A stretch of 64,000 bases of DNA, from contig NZ_CP065193.1 of NCBI RefSeq assembly GCF_018831625.1, positions 558,001-622,000 of the forward strand, given 5' to 3'. The position numbers and the translations under genes are program-made. Shown in pieces: positions 9,727-20,604 of this stretch. Position 1 is the stretch's first letter. Each line of letters opens with the position of its first letter. Below the pieces are notes generated by a model. The model was given only the letters and a program-made list of their open reading frames with translations, searched no databases and was not told where the DNA came from. The stretch is from Spiroplasma endosymbiont of 'Nebria riversi'. Lineage in GTDB: Bacteria > Bacillota_I > Bacilli_A > Mycoplasmatales > Nriv7.

Positions 9727-10119
9727 ATGAAAAAACTTTTAGGAAAATTATTTAAAAAAGATAATTCAAAAGAAAAACTGCCATTAAAATTAAGAATTAA
9801 AAATTCTTTTAAAAAGCAGTGGTTAAAAATATTATTAAGTATCATTTTCATCTTTATAAGCTTATTAATTTGTGCATTAACAGCAATCGGTACTAAATGA
9901 ATAACTGGAACAAGTAAAGAATTTAATGATTTTATGAATGAAGAGATGGTTAATTTCTTTGGCAAGTTCAATAGTGGTATTATGCTGGCAGGAATATTTG
10001 TTTTTTGATGAGGCGGAGCAATATATTTTGCACTTAAATTTGAAAAATTAATCCGCTTTATTATTCAAAAAATTAAAGCAAAAAGAGCCTTGAAAAATGA
10101 AATCAAACAAACTAATTAA
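9727..10119 (+). CDS. Plectrovirus membrane protein, 130 aa
   Basis: A basic N-terminus (MKKLLGKLFKKDNSKEKLPL) is followed by two transmembrane helices (ILLSIIFIFISLLICALTAI and IMLAGIFVFWWGGAIYFAL) and a basic tail. The frame is intact. The 3' end overlaps the start of the next, broken viral gene by 23 nt in another frame. No family recognised. Confidence 0.6.
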
Positions 10120-10375
10120 TTCTTTAAAAAAATATTGATGGAGAATTTTGCCTTAAATTTTTATGATTATTATCTTTTTCATTCCATTTTTAAAATTGGA
10201 AATTAATGATTTGAAATTATTATATGAAAAATTTGAAGCATTAATTTCACTTATGATATGATACTAGGATATTTAGATATATGCATTACAATAGCTGTAA
10301 TTATAAATTGTGGTATTAAGTGACTTATTAAAAAAATTAAAGAAAAAAGAACAATGAAAAATAAAATATTTTAAA
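10097..10375 (+). pseudogene. Plectrovirus small membrane protein, broken
   Basis: Starts MKSNKLINSLKKYWWRILP, then a TAA. Downstream fragments (FMIIIFFIPFLKLEINDLK, then a TAG, then a second hydrophobic stretch and a basic tail) resemble a two-helix membrane protein like its upstream neighbour. Two or more nonsense codons. Confidence 0.5.
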
Positions 10376-10389
10376 AAGGAGTGATAAAA

Positions 10390-12278
10390 ATGTTTATGAA
10401 AATATTTACCGTGCTAACTATTAGTTTCAATAACATTTTTACTATTCCCCCAAACATTAATAATGATAAAACAACAATACAATTAATTAGAACTAAAAGA
10501 CAAAGTGATAAAATTTATAATTTTGAAATCGAAAACTTAAAAAAAGTATATTTTCATCTTTTAAGAGATAAAAATAGAGTCGGATAGATTAACATGTATC
10601 AAAAAGACAATATCAATCTAAATAAAAAATTACCAGAATTAAAAAATTTAAACAAACTTATTTTCCTATTTACAAAAGAATTTTACAATAATCAAGATAA
10701 ACAAGATAAAATTACAAAATTAATAACTACATATGGGCAAAAAATAACTGACCCTAACGGCCCTAATATAAAGCCACATGAGCTTTGAATAATTAATAAA
10801 AAAATAACAATCAAAGTACAAAGTACAAAGTTAGAAACTTGAGACAATAGCGATAATACAATAGATTATACATTAAGAAATACAAGTAATTTTGAAATTG
10901 AATTTGTAAAAGATAGTACCGACATTGAATTACAAACAGCAACTATTAGCTTTGACGGTAATCATAAATATAACGGTGTTATTGATAATCTTGACTATTT
11001 AATGATTCATCGTGGTGATTTTGATAAATTTAATTACTCTTATCTCTATTGAACACCAATATTTAATTTTGTTGACACCCTAGAAAAAGGTTATTACAAA
11101 GAATTTACGATTAAAAATCATGGTTTTAAAAGCGAAAGCTATTTTTATCACAAAAGTTCTACTAGTGAAGATAAAATAAATGAAAATGTTTTAAAAATTA
11201 AAGCTTTTAATAAAACTTTAATTGCAGGTAATAATTATTTACAATTATTACACGATGAAAAGGAAATCTGAAAATATGATACTGCAAATGCTAACGACTA
11301 TTACCTAATTAAGTACCTTTTTGGAACCTTAAATTATCTTAATGTTAAGTTTAGTTTTTTGAGATATGACCCCGATTTACGAAATGACATTTACTTTTAT
11401 TTTAAAAACAACATTTCTAGTATTAACAATAACGATTACAAAAATGTTTTTGATGAAATCTATGAAATTCTTGGCAATTTCTTTGCTAGTTTATTTTATG
11501 CGACTTTTGATATGGACGAAAAAAATTATACCAAAATTTATTTTAAGGGAGTAGATAATTACAACAAAGATTACTTTATTCAAATCGGTTTCTTTTATTG
11601 CTCGTTAATTACTTTTTATCCCAAAAAATACTTAATCAATGTTACTGGTAATTCAGAATTATTACTAATAAGTTATTTTTTTACTTTTGATAAAAAAACG
11701 CACCAGGAGAATTTTAATGCTATTAAAAATAATAACAGTATCTATCAAATTGAATTTAATGTCCTTAAATCTTATGATAACAAACTCATTACTTTACCAA
11801 CTAACAAGACTGCTAATAGTATTAATTATTTTAACACCGACATCGACATTCGTTATGGTATTAATATTTTTACCTTAACTTTTCCTTTGTACCATAAAAA
11901 AATATCGCTAATTACAATTTTAAAATTTATGACTTTAATGTCCTGGATTCCGCCACCTTTATTCCTGATGGCTCAAACAACAGTGAATGAGACGACTTAA
12001 TTCCACCAGCAAATTGCAAATATTCAGGGCGATGAATACCTACATTTAACGATATTGGTTGTGCTATTCAAAATGTCGGCATCAAAATGCTTAACTGAAT
12101 GCTAACGGCTTCACAAATCATTACGATTTTACGACCGTTAACAATCATTGCAAAAGTAACAGTTAACTTTTTAACTGCTATTTTTCCAGTTTTTAAAACA
12201 GTGCCGGTCTTTTACTATACCTTTCAATTTTTAATCGGTTTTGCCATTTTTCTAATGATTTTACGAATTTTTGTATAA
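10390..12278 (+). pseudogene. Plectrovirus large adsorption/minor coat-like protein, disrupted
   Basis: About 625 codons. The signal-peptide-like N-terminus MFMKIFTVLTISFNNIF is followed by a long Asn/Tyr-rich extracellular-type region and a C-terminal hydrophobic domain (IITILRPLTIIAKVTV...FLIGFAIFLMILRIFV), the pIII-like layout of a virion tip protein. Codon GAG is replaced by TAG near 10585, since a partial duplicate at about 12510 retains GAG. A 1-nt deletion near 11910 shifts the frame before YDFNVLDS. The ATG at 10390 has an AAAAAGGAG RBS at good spacing. Confidence 0.65.
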
Positions 12279-12301
12279 TATATATATATATATATATATA
12301 T
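12279..12301. repeat. (TA)n dinucleotide tract
   Basis: About eleven TA units directly after the large viral gene and 25 bp before the chimeric lipoprotein gene. It marks the joint between viral DNA and the duplicated segment. Confidence 0.8.
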
Positions 12302-12325
12302 TGAAAAAATAAAGGAGTTAAAATA

Positions 12326-12685
12326 ATGAAAATTTTAAATACAATAGCTCTTTTCACATTAACAATATTACCAATAGTTAGCTGTTCTAAAAAAGCAAAT
12401 GAACCAGTAGAACAAAAAAATGAAGATAACAATAAAAAAGATAAAATTTATAATTTTGAAATCGAAAACTTAGAAAAAGTATATTTTCATCTTTTAATAG
12501 ATAAAAATAGAGTCGGAGAGATTAACATGTATCAAAAAGACAATATCAATCTAAATAAAAAATTACCAGAATTAAAAAATTTAAACAAACTTATTTTCCT
12601 ATTTACAAAAGAATTTTACAATAAACAAGATAAACAAGATAAAATTACAAAATTAATAACATTACTACATATGGGCAAAAAATAA
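12326..12685 (+). pseudogene. Chimeric lipoprotein / viral adsorption protein fragment
   Basis: Begins with a lipoprotein signal peptide (MKILNTIALFTLTILPIVSC, lipobox Cys at residue 20) followed by SKKANEPVEQKNEDNNKK. From residue about 40 it is nearly identical to the viral adsorption-like protein at about 10506-10870 (DKIYNFEIENLEKVYFHLL...). A 5-nt insertion near 12660 shifts the frame and ends it at 119 aa; viral homology continues out of frame to about 12830 and stops. Good RBS (AAAGGAG). A short lipoprotein could still be exported. Origin by recombination is inference. Confidence 0.7.
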
Positions 12686-12955
12686 CTGACCCTAACGGCC
12701 CTAATATAAAGCCACATGAGCTTTGAATAATTAATAAAAAAATAACAATCAAAGTACAAAGTACAAAGTTAGAAACTTGAGACAATAGATTATACATTAA
12801 GAAATACAAGTAACTTTGAAATTGAAATTGAAAATCCTTAATAATTAAATTTAAAAACTGTTAAAATTTTCTACACTAGAAAAGTGGCTTTTTACGATGA
12901 AAATACCCTTAAAACAACTAAACAACTTTTTCATTTTTTCTACAAAATTAAAAAA

Positions 12956-12990
12956 ACCAGTAATTTAATTAAATTACTGGTGTGAATATT
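12956..12990 (-). terminator. Terminator downstream of the propeller-toxin candidate
   Basis: The 26-bp perfect palindrome ACCAGTAATTTAA/TTAAATTACTGGT is flanked by a T-run on the minus strand, about 95 bp after the stop of the minus-strand gene at 13079. A weaker T-run exists on the plus strand. Confidence 0.7.
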
Positions 12991-13078
12991 TTTTTATTTT
13001 TACAAGAAATTTAAACTTGTTGTGCTTGTTTCAATTAAAGTTATTGTTCTAAATAGCTAATATCGTTTTTATAAAACC

Positions 13079-14707
13079 TTATACTATAGTAGTAACTGTA
13101 TTTGTTCTTACTGGCCCTTCTCTTTCTGATGAAAAAAATGCTTCACCGTTAAATGTTATTTTATCATTGTTTTTATCTATAGTAATTTCATTGGGTAATA
13201 AACTATATTTTTGTAAAATTTGCATTGCTTCTATAATTGATAATGTAACTATTTGTTCTTTATTGTTATCATCAATTATTTTGGCAGTAATATTTCCTGT
13301 AATTTTTTGTTTTAAATTTAAAATAACTTTAGATGTAATTATTCTTGCTGGATAAGTAATTTTTAATTTTTCATTGGGATTAAGTTCAAATTTATCAGCG
13401 GGTTCCTTAAAAATACTTAAAATCATTTCTTGTTCTTGTTTATTTGTGTTTGATAAATCAAAATTATTTGATAATTCATTAATGATTTCAGAATTTTTAT
13501 TATTTATATTTGTAAAATCTGTTAATTTCATTTCATCATCAGAATTTATGTTTCAACCATTTAATTTATTTTCTTGTTTTGTTTTAGTTAATCCTGTTAT
13601 AATTTTAAATGCTAATTTTGATTTTGAATTATATTCACAAGCAGGTACATTAAATGATCTTGTATTTGGAGTTTTATTGGTAATTTCTCTATCGGGACAT
13701 ACATTTTTAGGAGCATTAGATCATGAAAATGAATTTTCTTTTTTTGTTATTTCAATATCTGAAAAATTTAAATTATTAGTATCAATATAATTTATTTCCT
13801 TAAATTTTAAATTAGAATTTTTGTTAGCATCTTTATATTTAAAGAAAATTGCTTTTTTAATTAATTCATTTAAATTAATAATTTTATTTTGTTGATTATC
13901 AATTGAATAATGTATTTTTATATTATTATTTAAATTATCTTTTATCTTTACTATAGCCAAATTGTTTATTTTGTTAATAATTTCTAGTTGTGATATATCT
14001 AAATCAGGATTTAAATAATTTAATTCATTTAAAATTGCATTATCAGAATTATCATTAATTTGTTCCAAATTTGAATTTAAATTATACTGACTATATTCAT
14101 AAACATTTTTATCTCATGAGCCAACATATAATTTGTTGTTTAAAACCACACCAGAAGATATAACTTCTCCATTTGTTTTAATAACAGTTTTTTGTTGTCC
14201 TGTGGCCGGATCATATTCATAAACATTGTTATCTAACGAACCAAAATATAGTTTATTATTAAATACTACACCAGAGGATCTTATAATATTATTCGCTGTA
14301 ATAACGGTTTTTTGTTTTTCTGTTACTGGATCATATTCATAAACATTTTTATCTCATGAGCCAAAATATAAATTATTATTTAAAATAATTCCTTTAGAAA
14401 GAATTTCTCCATTTGTTTTAAAAACAATTTTTTGTTTTTTTATTGCAGGATTATATTCATAAACATTGTTATCTGATGAACCAAAATATATTTTATTATT
14501 AAATACTACACCAGAAGATTCAATTTGTTCTTTTGCTGTAATAACAATTTTTGCTCTATTTATATTTTCATTATTGCTTCGTTTTTGTCTTTTATCATTT
14601 ATATTTTCTAATTGCTCTTGTTTTTGATAAGGATTATTGGCAACGATTCCGGCCATTCCACCACTTAATATTGTTATTGTACTTAATAAACTAAGTAATT
14701 TTTTCAT
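13079..14707 (-). CDS. Secreted beta-propeller protein with aerolysin (ETX/MTX2)-like C-terminus
   Basis: 542 aa with TGA read as Trp. A signal peptide (MKKLLSLLSTITILSGGMAG) and a basic KRQKRS site precede four tandem repeats of about 40 aa, each with SSGVVxNNKxYFGS(S/W)D and NVYEY(N/D)P, the PQQ/YncE-like propeller pattern (residues about 55-215). After an Asn-rich linker, residues of about 350-542 contain SFNVPACEYNSKSKLAF, KLNGWNIN, and a stretch with alternating polar residues and LNPNEKLKITYPARI, which resembles the amphipathic hairpin region of ETX/MTX2 pore-forming toxins. The toxin call is by pattern only. RBS AAAGGA upstream; own terminator at 12956. Confidence 0.6.
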
Positions 14708-14949
14708 ATTAATTAAATCCTTTTTGTGAATTTTTACTAATTAATAAAATTTACCAAACAGTCAACATCCTTTCTCAAATTTATACAGTCTAATTAGTAC
14801 AAGTTGATTATAACTTATTAAATAAGAATTTCTATCATTTTTCAAGGTTGTTGAATACTAATTTTAGAAAAAAAATTATCATTAAAACAGAAAAATAAAC
14901 TAACGAAATTTAACTTTGTTAAAATTACTATCAAGAAAGGTGATTTTTT

Positions 14950-16321
14950 ATGTTAAAAATTAATAATAATGTAAAAACCATAGAAAATAAGCATTGATTA
15001 AGTTTATTTACAACCCATAAAAATATGTACATCAATAAATGCGAACAATTAGCTAATGAATATGAAAAATTAGATGAATACTTATATAAATATCATTATC
15101 GGTCAAAACAAGGTTATAAAGTAGTTCATTTTGCATGAAGAACAATTATCACAATTTTTGGTGAAGTTATTTTTAAACGACGCCGATATAAATATTGAAA
15201 TCAAAAATCAGGTAAATTTGAATATGTGTGTTTGTTAGATAAAGAAATTGATTTACTGCCCAAACAACGCATTTATTTTGATATTAAATTTAAAGTTTTA
15301 AGTCTTTTAGGTGATGGTAAACAGTATCGTGATGTTTTAGATTCTCTAAATCATTGTTATATTTCAAAAGCTAGTATTTCGAGCATTTTAAATAAATATG
15401 ATATTGCTGAATATTTTCAACTAGCAGGAAAAGAAACTAAAACTAGAATTGATGTCAAAAATAAGGATTTATATATTCAACTAGATGAAACATTAGATCA
15501 TAAAGTTAAACAAGACCAAAGAATTCGTTTAGTTACTTTTCATACCGGACATAAAGAAAAAAATTACAAAAATGCTCGTAGAGAATTAGAAAACAAACGA
15601 GGTCATTTTCTAATGTTAAAAGTTGGTAAACGAATAAATACGATGGATTATCGCGATTTATTAATTAAAGAATTGCAAAAACATTATGTTAATATTAATT
15701 GTTACAAAATAATTGTTTGTGGTGATAGTGATACTTGAATTAGAGAAATTGCCAATAGTTTTGGTAATGTTAGATATATTTTAGATGGTTATCACGCTAT
15801 TAAAAAATTTAAACAAACTGCATTTAATGTTGTTTTTGAAAATCGCAAAGTAACACTAAATAGTTGAATTAAATTATATAAGGATGGAAAATCATCAAGA
15901 ATTAGTGAAAAACATCCGTAATGTTGCTAAAAATGAGTTAAATAAAGATATTAAAACAAATTTAAGAAAGGCGAGTAATTATTTCAAAAACAATAAGCAT
16001 GGTATTCATAACCAAAATTTAGAATGAAATATTGGTTGTAGCGTTTAAAGTAACGTATCACATTTAATAAAAAAACAATTAGGACCTGGGGCGAAAATAT
16101 ATAATCATAAGAATTTAAATAACCTATTACATTTAAGAATGGCAAATTTAAACAAATTAAATGTATTACATTACATTAATGAGAATATTAATTCAGAAAT
16201 AGAAATCATAAAAGAAATATATAAAAATTCATTATGAAATAAATATAATAATAAAAATGATGATAGTTGAATTAATTATAAAGGTAATATTGTAACAAAT
16301 AAATATAATAGATTTAAGTAA
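14950..16321 (+). pseudogene. ISLre2-family (UPF0236) transposase, inactivated
   Basis: The 5' 323 codons are open: VVHFAWRTIITIFGEVIFKR, then LYIQLDETLD, CYKIIVCGDSDTWI and NVRYILDGYHAIKKF, typical of ISLre2 transposases. A frameshift near 15885 follows. The 3' part in another frame carries NIGCSV-stop-SNVSHLIKKQLGPG: the catalytic Glu codon expected in the CSxE motif is TAA (from GAA). RBS AAGAAAGG and start ATG are good. Two lesions make it dead. Confidence 0.85.
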
Positions 16322-16377
16322 GTAAAAATATAAAATTAATATATTTTTAGTTAAAATTTAATAATAATTAATAATTT

Positions 16378-16522
16378 TTATTGTGTAAAAATTCAATAAT
16401 ATGATAGGGTGGTAATGAATAAAAATAACAATAACAAGAAAGGCGGGGTTAGTTTTGTAATTAAATAATATAATTAGCTGATTGTGTTGTTTCTTCAAAG
16501 CAATACCTAATAAAACTAAACG
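16378..16522 (+). repeat. R repeat, copy 1 (plus orientation)
   Basis: A roughly 150-bp repeat shared with 17972-18122 (inverted), 21671-21825 (direct) and 26877-27026 (inverted). It starts with TTGTGTAAAAATTCAATAAT, holds a promoter-like -10 and an AAGAAAGG Shine-Dalgarno-like site, and ends with CTAAACGC. No ORF. Here it is followed by a run of eight C. Its identity is unknown; it could be an IS end or a MITE. Confidence 0.7.
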
Positions 16523-16573
16523 CCCCCCCCAAGAAAATCGCCTATTACTTAATAATAACAGACAACCAATTAA

Positions 16574-17878
16574 CTATTCTCAATTTTCAGTTTTATTATT
16601 TGTTAATACTTCAATTTCAAAAGAAGCATAATAATTTCTTACTTTAATAATTCGGAAAATATAGTTATTATATTGAAATTCTGGACTTTTCTTAGTAATT
16701 TTTGCTTCACCACTAATTTCACGATATCATTCATTTAATGACTTAGCATTCGTTACAGGTACTGATTCATTTAAAGTTTGAAATAACTTTTTTAACTTAA
16801 TTGTTCCTACTACTTGAAATTTATGATGCCCAATTTCATAAATTTTTCCTGTTGCATCATGCTCATCATAAATTTTGCCAACTAATTCTTCAATTAAATC
16901 CTCCATTGTAATAATACCAATAAAATCTTTTTTAGTTTTACTACTTGTTACAATTGCTAAATGCATCTTACTCTTTTGCATTTTTTCTAAGGCAACACTT
17001 AATTTGGTATTTTTAGACAAAAACAACGGTTTTTGCAAAAGCGCTGGTATCATTAATGATTCATCATCAAGGGTATTAATAATAATATCTTTAACATTAA
17101 GAATTCCCTTAACAACTTTAGTATTAGAATTTATTACAGGCACTCTAATAAACCTCTTTTGCCGATATAAAGTCTTAATATCACTAATAGAACTACTGTA
17201 ATTAATTGTTATTACTTTATCTCTTGGTTGCATTGCCGTTTTAACAGTTTTTTCATCAAACATAATTGCTGAAGTAATTAAATGACGCTCTTGTTTTTCC
17301 AAAACTCCTTCATTTTCAATAGTTTTTACAAGTTCTAATAACTCTCTTTCTGTTGTTGAAGGATGCTCTGATTTTAATTTAATTTTTGAAAACATATAAG
17401 CTAATGGGTAAAAAATTAACCGCACCACAACAATCACTCATGAACAACTAATAGATAACCTTTCAGGAATTCATCGTGCAATATTTTTAGGAATAATTTC
17501 GCCAAATAACAATACAATCACTAAAGAGAACATTGTTGATATTATTAATGATCAATATGTTGGTAAACCCAATTGATTATCAAAAAAGAAAGTAACAAAT
17601 GTCGCTAAAGCAATGTTAACTAAATTATTAGCGATTAACAGCGTTGTAATCGTAATACTATAATCTTTAACTAAAAGATATACTCTTTTAGCTTTTTTTG
17701 CCTGCCTTTTATTAGTTTTTGCTAAATTTTTAATCCTAATAATATTAATTGAAGTTAATGCTGTTTCCATTGCTGAAAAAAAAGCACTTAAAAATAATAA
17801 AATAAATATTGTTGGTGCTAACCAAGATAATGTAATTTGTCAACTCATATTAAAAATGAGCCAATCATCAATTTCCAC
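16574..17878 (-). CDS. CNNM/CorC-type membrane protein with CBS pair (hemolysin C family)
   Basis: 434 aa. The N-terminal CNNM (DUF21) domain with about four membrane helices (FILLFLSAFFSAMETALTSI, LFGEIIPKNIARWIPERL) is followed by a CBS pair (residues about 215-340; AMQPRDKVITIN, KRFIRVPVINSNTKVVKGIL, HLAIVTSSKTKKDFIGIITM then EDLIEELVGKIYDEHD) and a C-terminal CorC/HlyC domain. Members transport or regulate Mg2+/divalent cations. An AGGAGG site lies 12 nt before a GTG at 17878, which I take as start; an internal ATG at 17848 has no RBS. The gene lies between inverted R repeats. Confidence 0.85.
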
Positions 17879-17971
17879 TAGTTATTAACTCCTCCTAAAA
17901 GATAGTTTCTTTAAATATGGAACATAATTATAACATAAAAAATCCATTGATATTAACTAATTATTTTTAAT

Positions 17972-18122
17972 GGTCGCGTTTAGTTTTCTTAGGTATTGCT
18001 TTGAAGAAATAAAACAATCAGCCAATTATATTATTTAATTACTAAACTAACCCTGCTTTTCTTGTTATTGTCATTTTTATTCATTAACATTTTATCATAT
18101 TATTGAATTTTTACACAATGAA
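17972..18122 (-). repeat. R repeat, copy 2 (minus orientation)
   Basis: Inverted relative to copy 1 at 16378. It abuts the end of an IS1595-like element: the IS inverted-repeat sequence begins within about 10 bp. The pair brackets the CNNM/CorC gene. Confidence 0.7.
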
Positions 18123-18225
18123 AAATTTTTAATTTTGTCGAAAACTATTGATAAAATAAAAAAAATCATCAACTTGATAATTTTAAAAGGCTTTTATGTA
18201 AAATTACTATTTTTACTTTAATTTT

Positions 18226-18985
18226 TTATACATTAAAATATAATACCGCCGTTTGTTGGTTTGGAGTTAAACCCTTATGTTGGTATTTTCATTTTCAGAG
18301 ATTTAAACAATTTTGAATATTAGTAAAACCTAAACCACGATAATGAATTAAGGTTTCTTTAAAACTAGATTGTAATTTACTGATTTTATCTAAGTTACGA
18401 TAACTAGCTTCAGAATTAATTGTTGTTTTAGTTACACATAAAGTAGAATTTGTTTGTTTTGCTACTAAAAAATATAATTTTTGCATATCAGAAGTAATAA
18501 TTGAATTTTGATTAATTAATTCTTTGTTCATATTTTCAATAACTCATTGTTTTTGTAAACGTTTGGTGTTTGTGGATTTAACATAAATATTTTTATTATT
18601 ATCAACTGCTGCTTGAATACAGCATTTAGTATTAGTTGCGAATGGGTCAAGGTGAATTCTTCGTGGATCAGTTTTATTTTTGAAATTTCCTTTATGAATT
18701 TCTTTAATAAATGTTTCATCGATTTGGATTTTACCAGATAATTTTTTAAATTTTAATTGGGTATTTTCTAATTGTTTTGATTTCATTAATTTTTGACGAT
18801 TATATCAAGCAGTTTTTAATGTAGTTTTAATAAAACGAGAAATTGTTTTACTAGATTGCCCCAGCAATGAAATTTGAATCAATAAATTTCATTGTTCATA
18901 ATTTAAATGACTTCAATAAATAAAATGATTACGAAAAGCGTCAAAACTTGCACGGCAATTTTTACATAAATATTTTTGTTTTCCT
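18226..18985 (-). pseudogene. IS1595-like transposase, C-terminal part (element A)
   Basis: Encodes the DDE domain from SFDAFRNHFIYWSHL onward: KIQIDETFIKEIHKGNFKNK, then TKCCIQAAVDNNKNIYVKS and the C-terminal LTPNQQTAVLYFNV shared with element C. It lacks the zinc-ribbon N-terminus, which is separated by viral DNA and lies at 21229-21448. No stop is seen within this part, so it is truncated rather than mutated. Confidence 0.75.
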
Positions 18986-19010
18986 GGACGCATAAAGTTT
19001 TGTTAGGTGG

Positions 19011-19493
19011 GTGAATGTTTGAATAAGTATTAAGGCGGTCAGCAATGATTGTCTTTTTATTTTATAAGGTGTTAAAAATTTGTTCTTTGAAAATTGAATA
19101 CAAGTGAATTAATAATGTTGGTATGTATTAAAACACGATAAATTGTGGGTGGCCGCCATAACCAAAAGAAATTTACCAGTTAATAGATAACACCCTATTA
19201 GCTATAGCAATTTGTTTCGTTTTGCAATAAAAAAATTAATTGGTGGATTCCCTAAAAATATACACGCTATTAAATTAGTTCCAAGGGTAGGGCGCGGATG
19301 TTAAAGTGTAGAAATTTCTATTATAGGGGATATGCTAAGTTTAAAATTATTAAAATTTTTATCTAATTAAAAAACAAAATTTACTAACAAAGCTTGTTAA
19401 ACAATTAAATCTGCGATATATAAGTGTTTAAAAAACTAAGTTAACTAACTTAGTTAATATAACTTAGTTTATTTATAAGAAAGGTAATTTACT
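19011..19493 (+). other. Plectrovirus leader/intergenic region (copy 2)
   Basis: Noncoding and colinear with 6392-6875. It contains the same hairpin (one stem mismatch here, CACTTA to CAATTA) and the same AACTAAGTTA/TAACTTAGTT inverted repeat. No gene seen. Confidence 0.55.
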
Positions 19494-19820
19494 ATGAAAA
19501 ACATTGAAAACATTTTCTTAAATACTAAAAAATATCTCTTAAAAGAAACACAAAACGCAATGTTTATTAAAGCCCCAAAAATTCGGTGATTTAATGAACA
19601 AATCGGCATTTGGTTTGCAAAGCGATTTGTTTATAAAGGAAAATATGAGAATTCAATTTGCATTGGAATAATTAAAGATAGTGACTATCAAGTAATCTCA
19701 ATTAATCAAAAAGAAAATGAAACCAAATTAATTAAGGGGCAAGAATTATTAGGCTTCTTCCTTACCGAAAAAGAAAACAACAAAAAAGATATAAATTATA
19801 ACTATTTTAAAGGAGCTTAA
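19494..19820 (+). CDS. Plectrovirus small hypothetical protein (copy 2)
   Basis: 108 aa, the intact counterpart of 6876-7205 with scattered substitutions (for example KIRWFNEQIGIWFAKRF). Same RBS and same 2-nt gap to the next gene. Function unknown. Confidence 0.65.
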
Positions 19821-19822
19821 AA

Positions 19823-20044
19823 ATGAATATCACAATTGGACTAATATTTATTATTATCAGCATAATGTTATCGGCATATTTTGCTTATAAAATTTATGCC
19901 AAAATAAAAATGCGAATTAAATATAAAAATGCCATTAAAAATAATTCTGGTAATTTTACAAAAGACGAAAAAGTATTTATTGCTCGCTTTGAAGAATGAG
20001 TTAAAGCTCCTAATTGAAAAAACAATAACGCAGATAAAAAATAA
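19823..20044 (+). CDS. Plectrovirus small membrane protein (copy 2)
   Basis: 73 aa, one N-terminal helix (IGLIFIIISIMLSAYFAY) and a basic tail, matching 7208-7429. The stop overlaps the next start (TAATG). Confidence 0.65.
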
Positions 20045-20205
20045 TGTTTTGAAAAATTATCATGGGATTCTTAGAACTGTTTGTTCCGATAGAAAAAATG
20101 CCTGCACAAGTTGCGTTTATTGCCGGATTAATTATTATCATTACTTTTCTTTTCACACTAATTTCAATTATGTATTTACCAATAAAAATGATTTTTGGGA
20201 GATAA
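20044..20205 (+). CDS. Plectrovirus 53-aa membrane protein (copy 2, intact)
   Basis: MFWKIIMGFLELFVPIEKMP followed by a single transmembrane helix (FIAGLIIIITFLFTLISIMY) and a short basic end. This copy shows the full-length form that is broken at codon 8 in copy 1. Two in-frame TGA-type Trp codons confirm the mycoplasma code. Probably a minor virion or assembly membrane protein. Confidence 0.6.
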
Positions 20206-20208
20206 AAA

Positions 20209-20439
20209 ATGACAATAAACTTAAAAGAATTTAATTGAGAACAAATTAAACAAACTTTCTGAGATTTATTTATTCAAATTACAACTATTCCGGCTCACAT
20301 TACTGGTGGTAAATAAATTAAATTAACCTAAGCACCACTTTGACTTTTAATAGCAAACATTGCTTTTTGATTCTTAACAGCGTTTATGGTGTGATTTATT
20401 TTAATACTACTTTGAAAAACCATATCAGTATTTAGATAG
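20209..20439 (+). pseudogene. Plectrovirus membrane protein, nonsense-disrupted (copy 2)
   Basis: Matches 7594-7824. Codon 7 is sense here, but two TAA codons interrupt the middle (HITGGK-stop-IKLT-stop-APLW). The two hydrophobic helices remain downstream. Confidence 0.6.
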
Positions 20440-20450
20440 AGGCAAAATTA

Positions 20451-20585
20451 ATGTCAAGAAGTTACATTGTGATGCATTCCCAAAGAAATTCAAAATTAAT
20501 TAGAAAAAAATATAACCGCGTTAAGATTAATCGTGGTTTTAACAAATTTAAGAAAAACTTTGAATATAAATGGTGAATGTTTTAA
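20451..20585 (+). CDS. Plectrovirus small basic protein (copy 2)
   Basis: 44 aa, basic, near-identical to 7837-7971 (MSRSYIVMHSQRNSKLIRKK...). Its conservation between two otherwise decayed copies is notable for so short a frame. Confidence 0.6.
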
Positions 20586-20604
20586 AAAGAAAGGGGGTGA
20601 TTAT

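Larger units (their letters stand above)
6367..12278 (+). mobile_element. Degenerate SpV1-like plectrovirus insertion, copy 1
   Basis: A colinear block of small viral genes on the plus strand: a noncoding leader, small membrane and basic proteins, a coat-like protein, a Zot-like ATPase, more membrane proteins and a large adsorption-like protein. Its first 1.9 kb is closely repeated at 18986-20880. It begins with the 25-bp motif GGACGCATAAAG...GGTGG that also borders copy 2. No replication or transposase gene is present in this block, and at least six genes have stops or frameshifts, so it cannot make virus by itself. Family assignment rests on gene order and protein character remembered from Spiroplasma plectroviruses. 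Confidence 0.8.

Noticed and set aside
13167-13790. Plus-strand hydrophobic frames inside the propeller-toxin gene
   Set aside because: The minus-strand gene has signal peptide, repeats, TGA-Trp usage and terminator; the plus-strand frames are antisense to it and lack start signals.
16521-16532. Run of eight C after R repeat 1, possible phase-variable tract
   Set aside because: It lies outside any coding frame and next to the 3' end of a minus-strand gene; no gene would be switched by its length.
19433-19470. AACTAAGTTA palindromes as a CRISPR repeat
   Set aside because: Single inverted repeat per viral leader, not a regularly spaced array.
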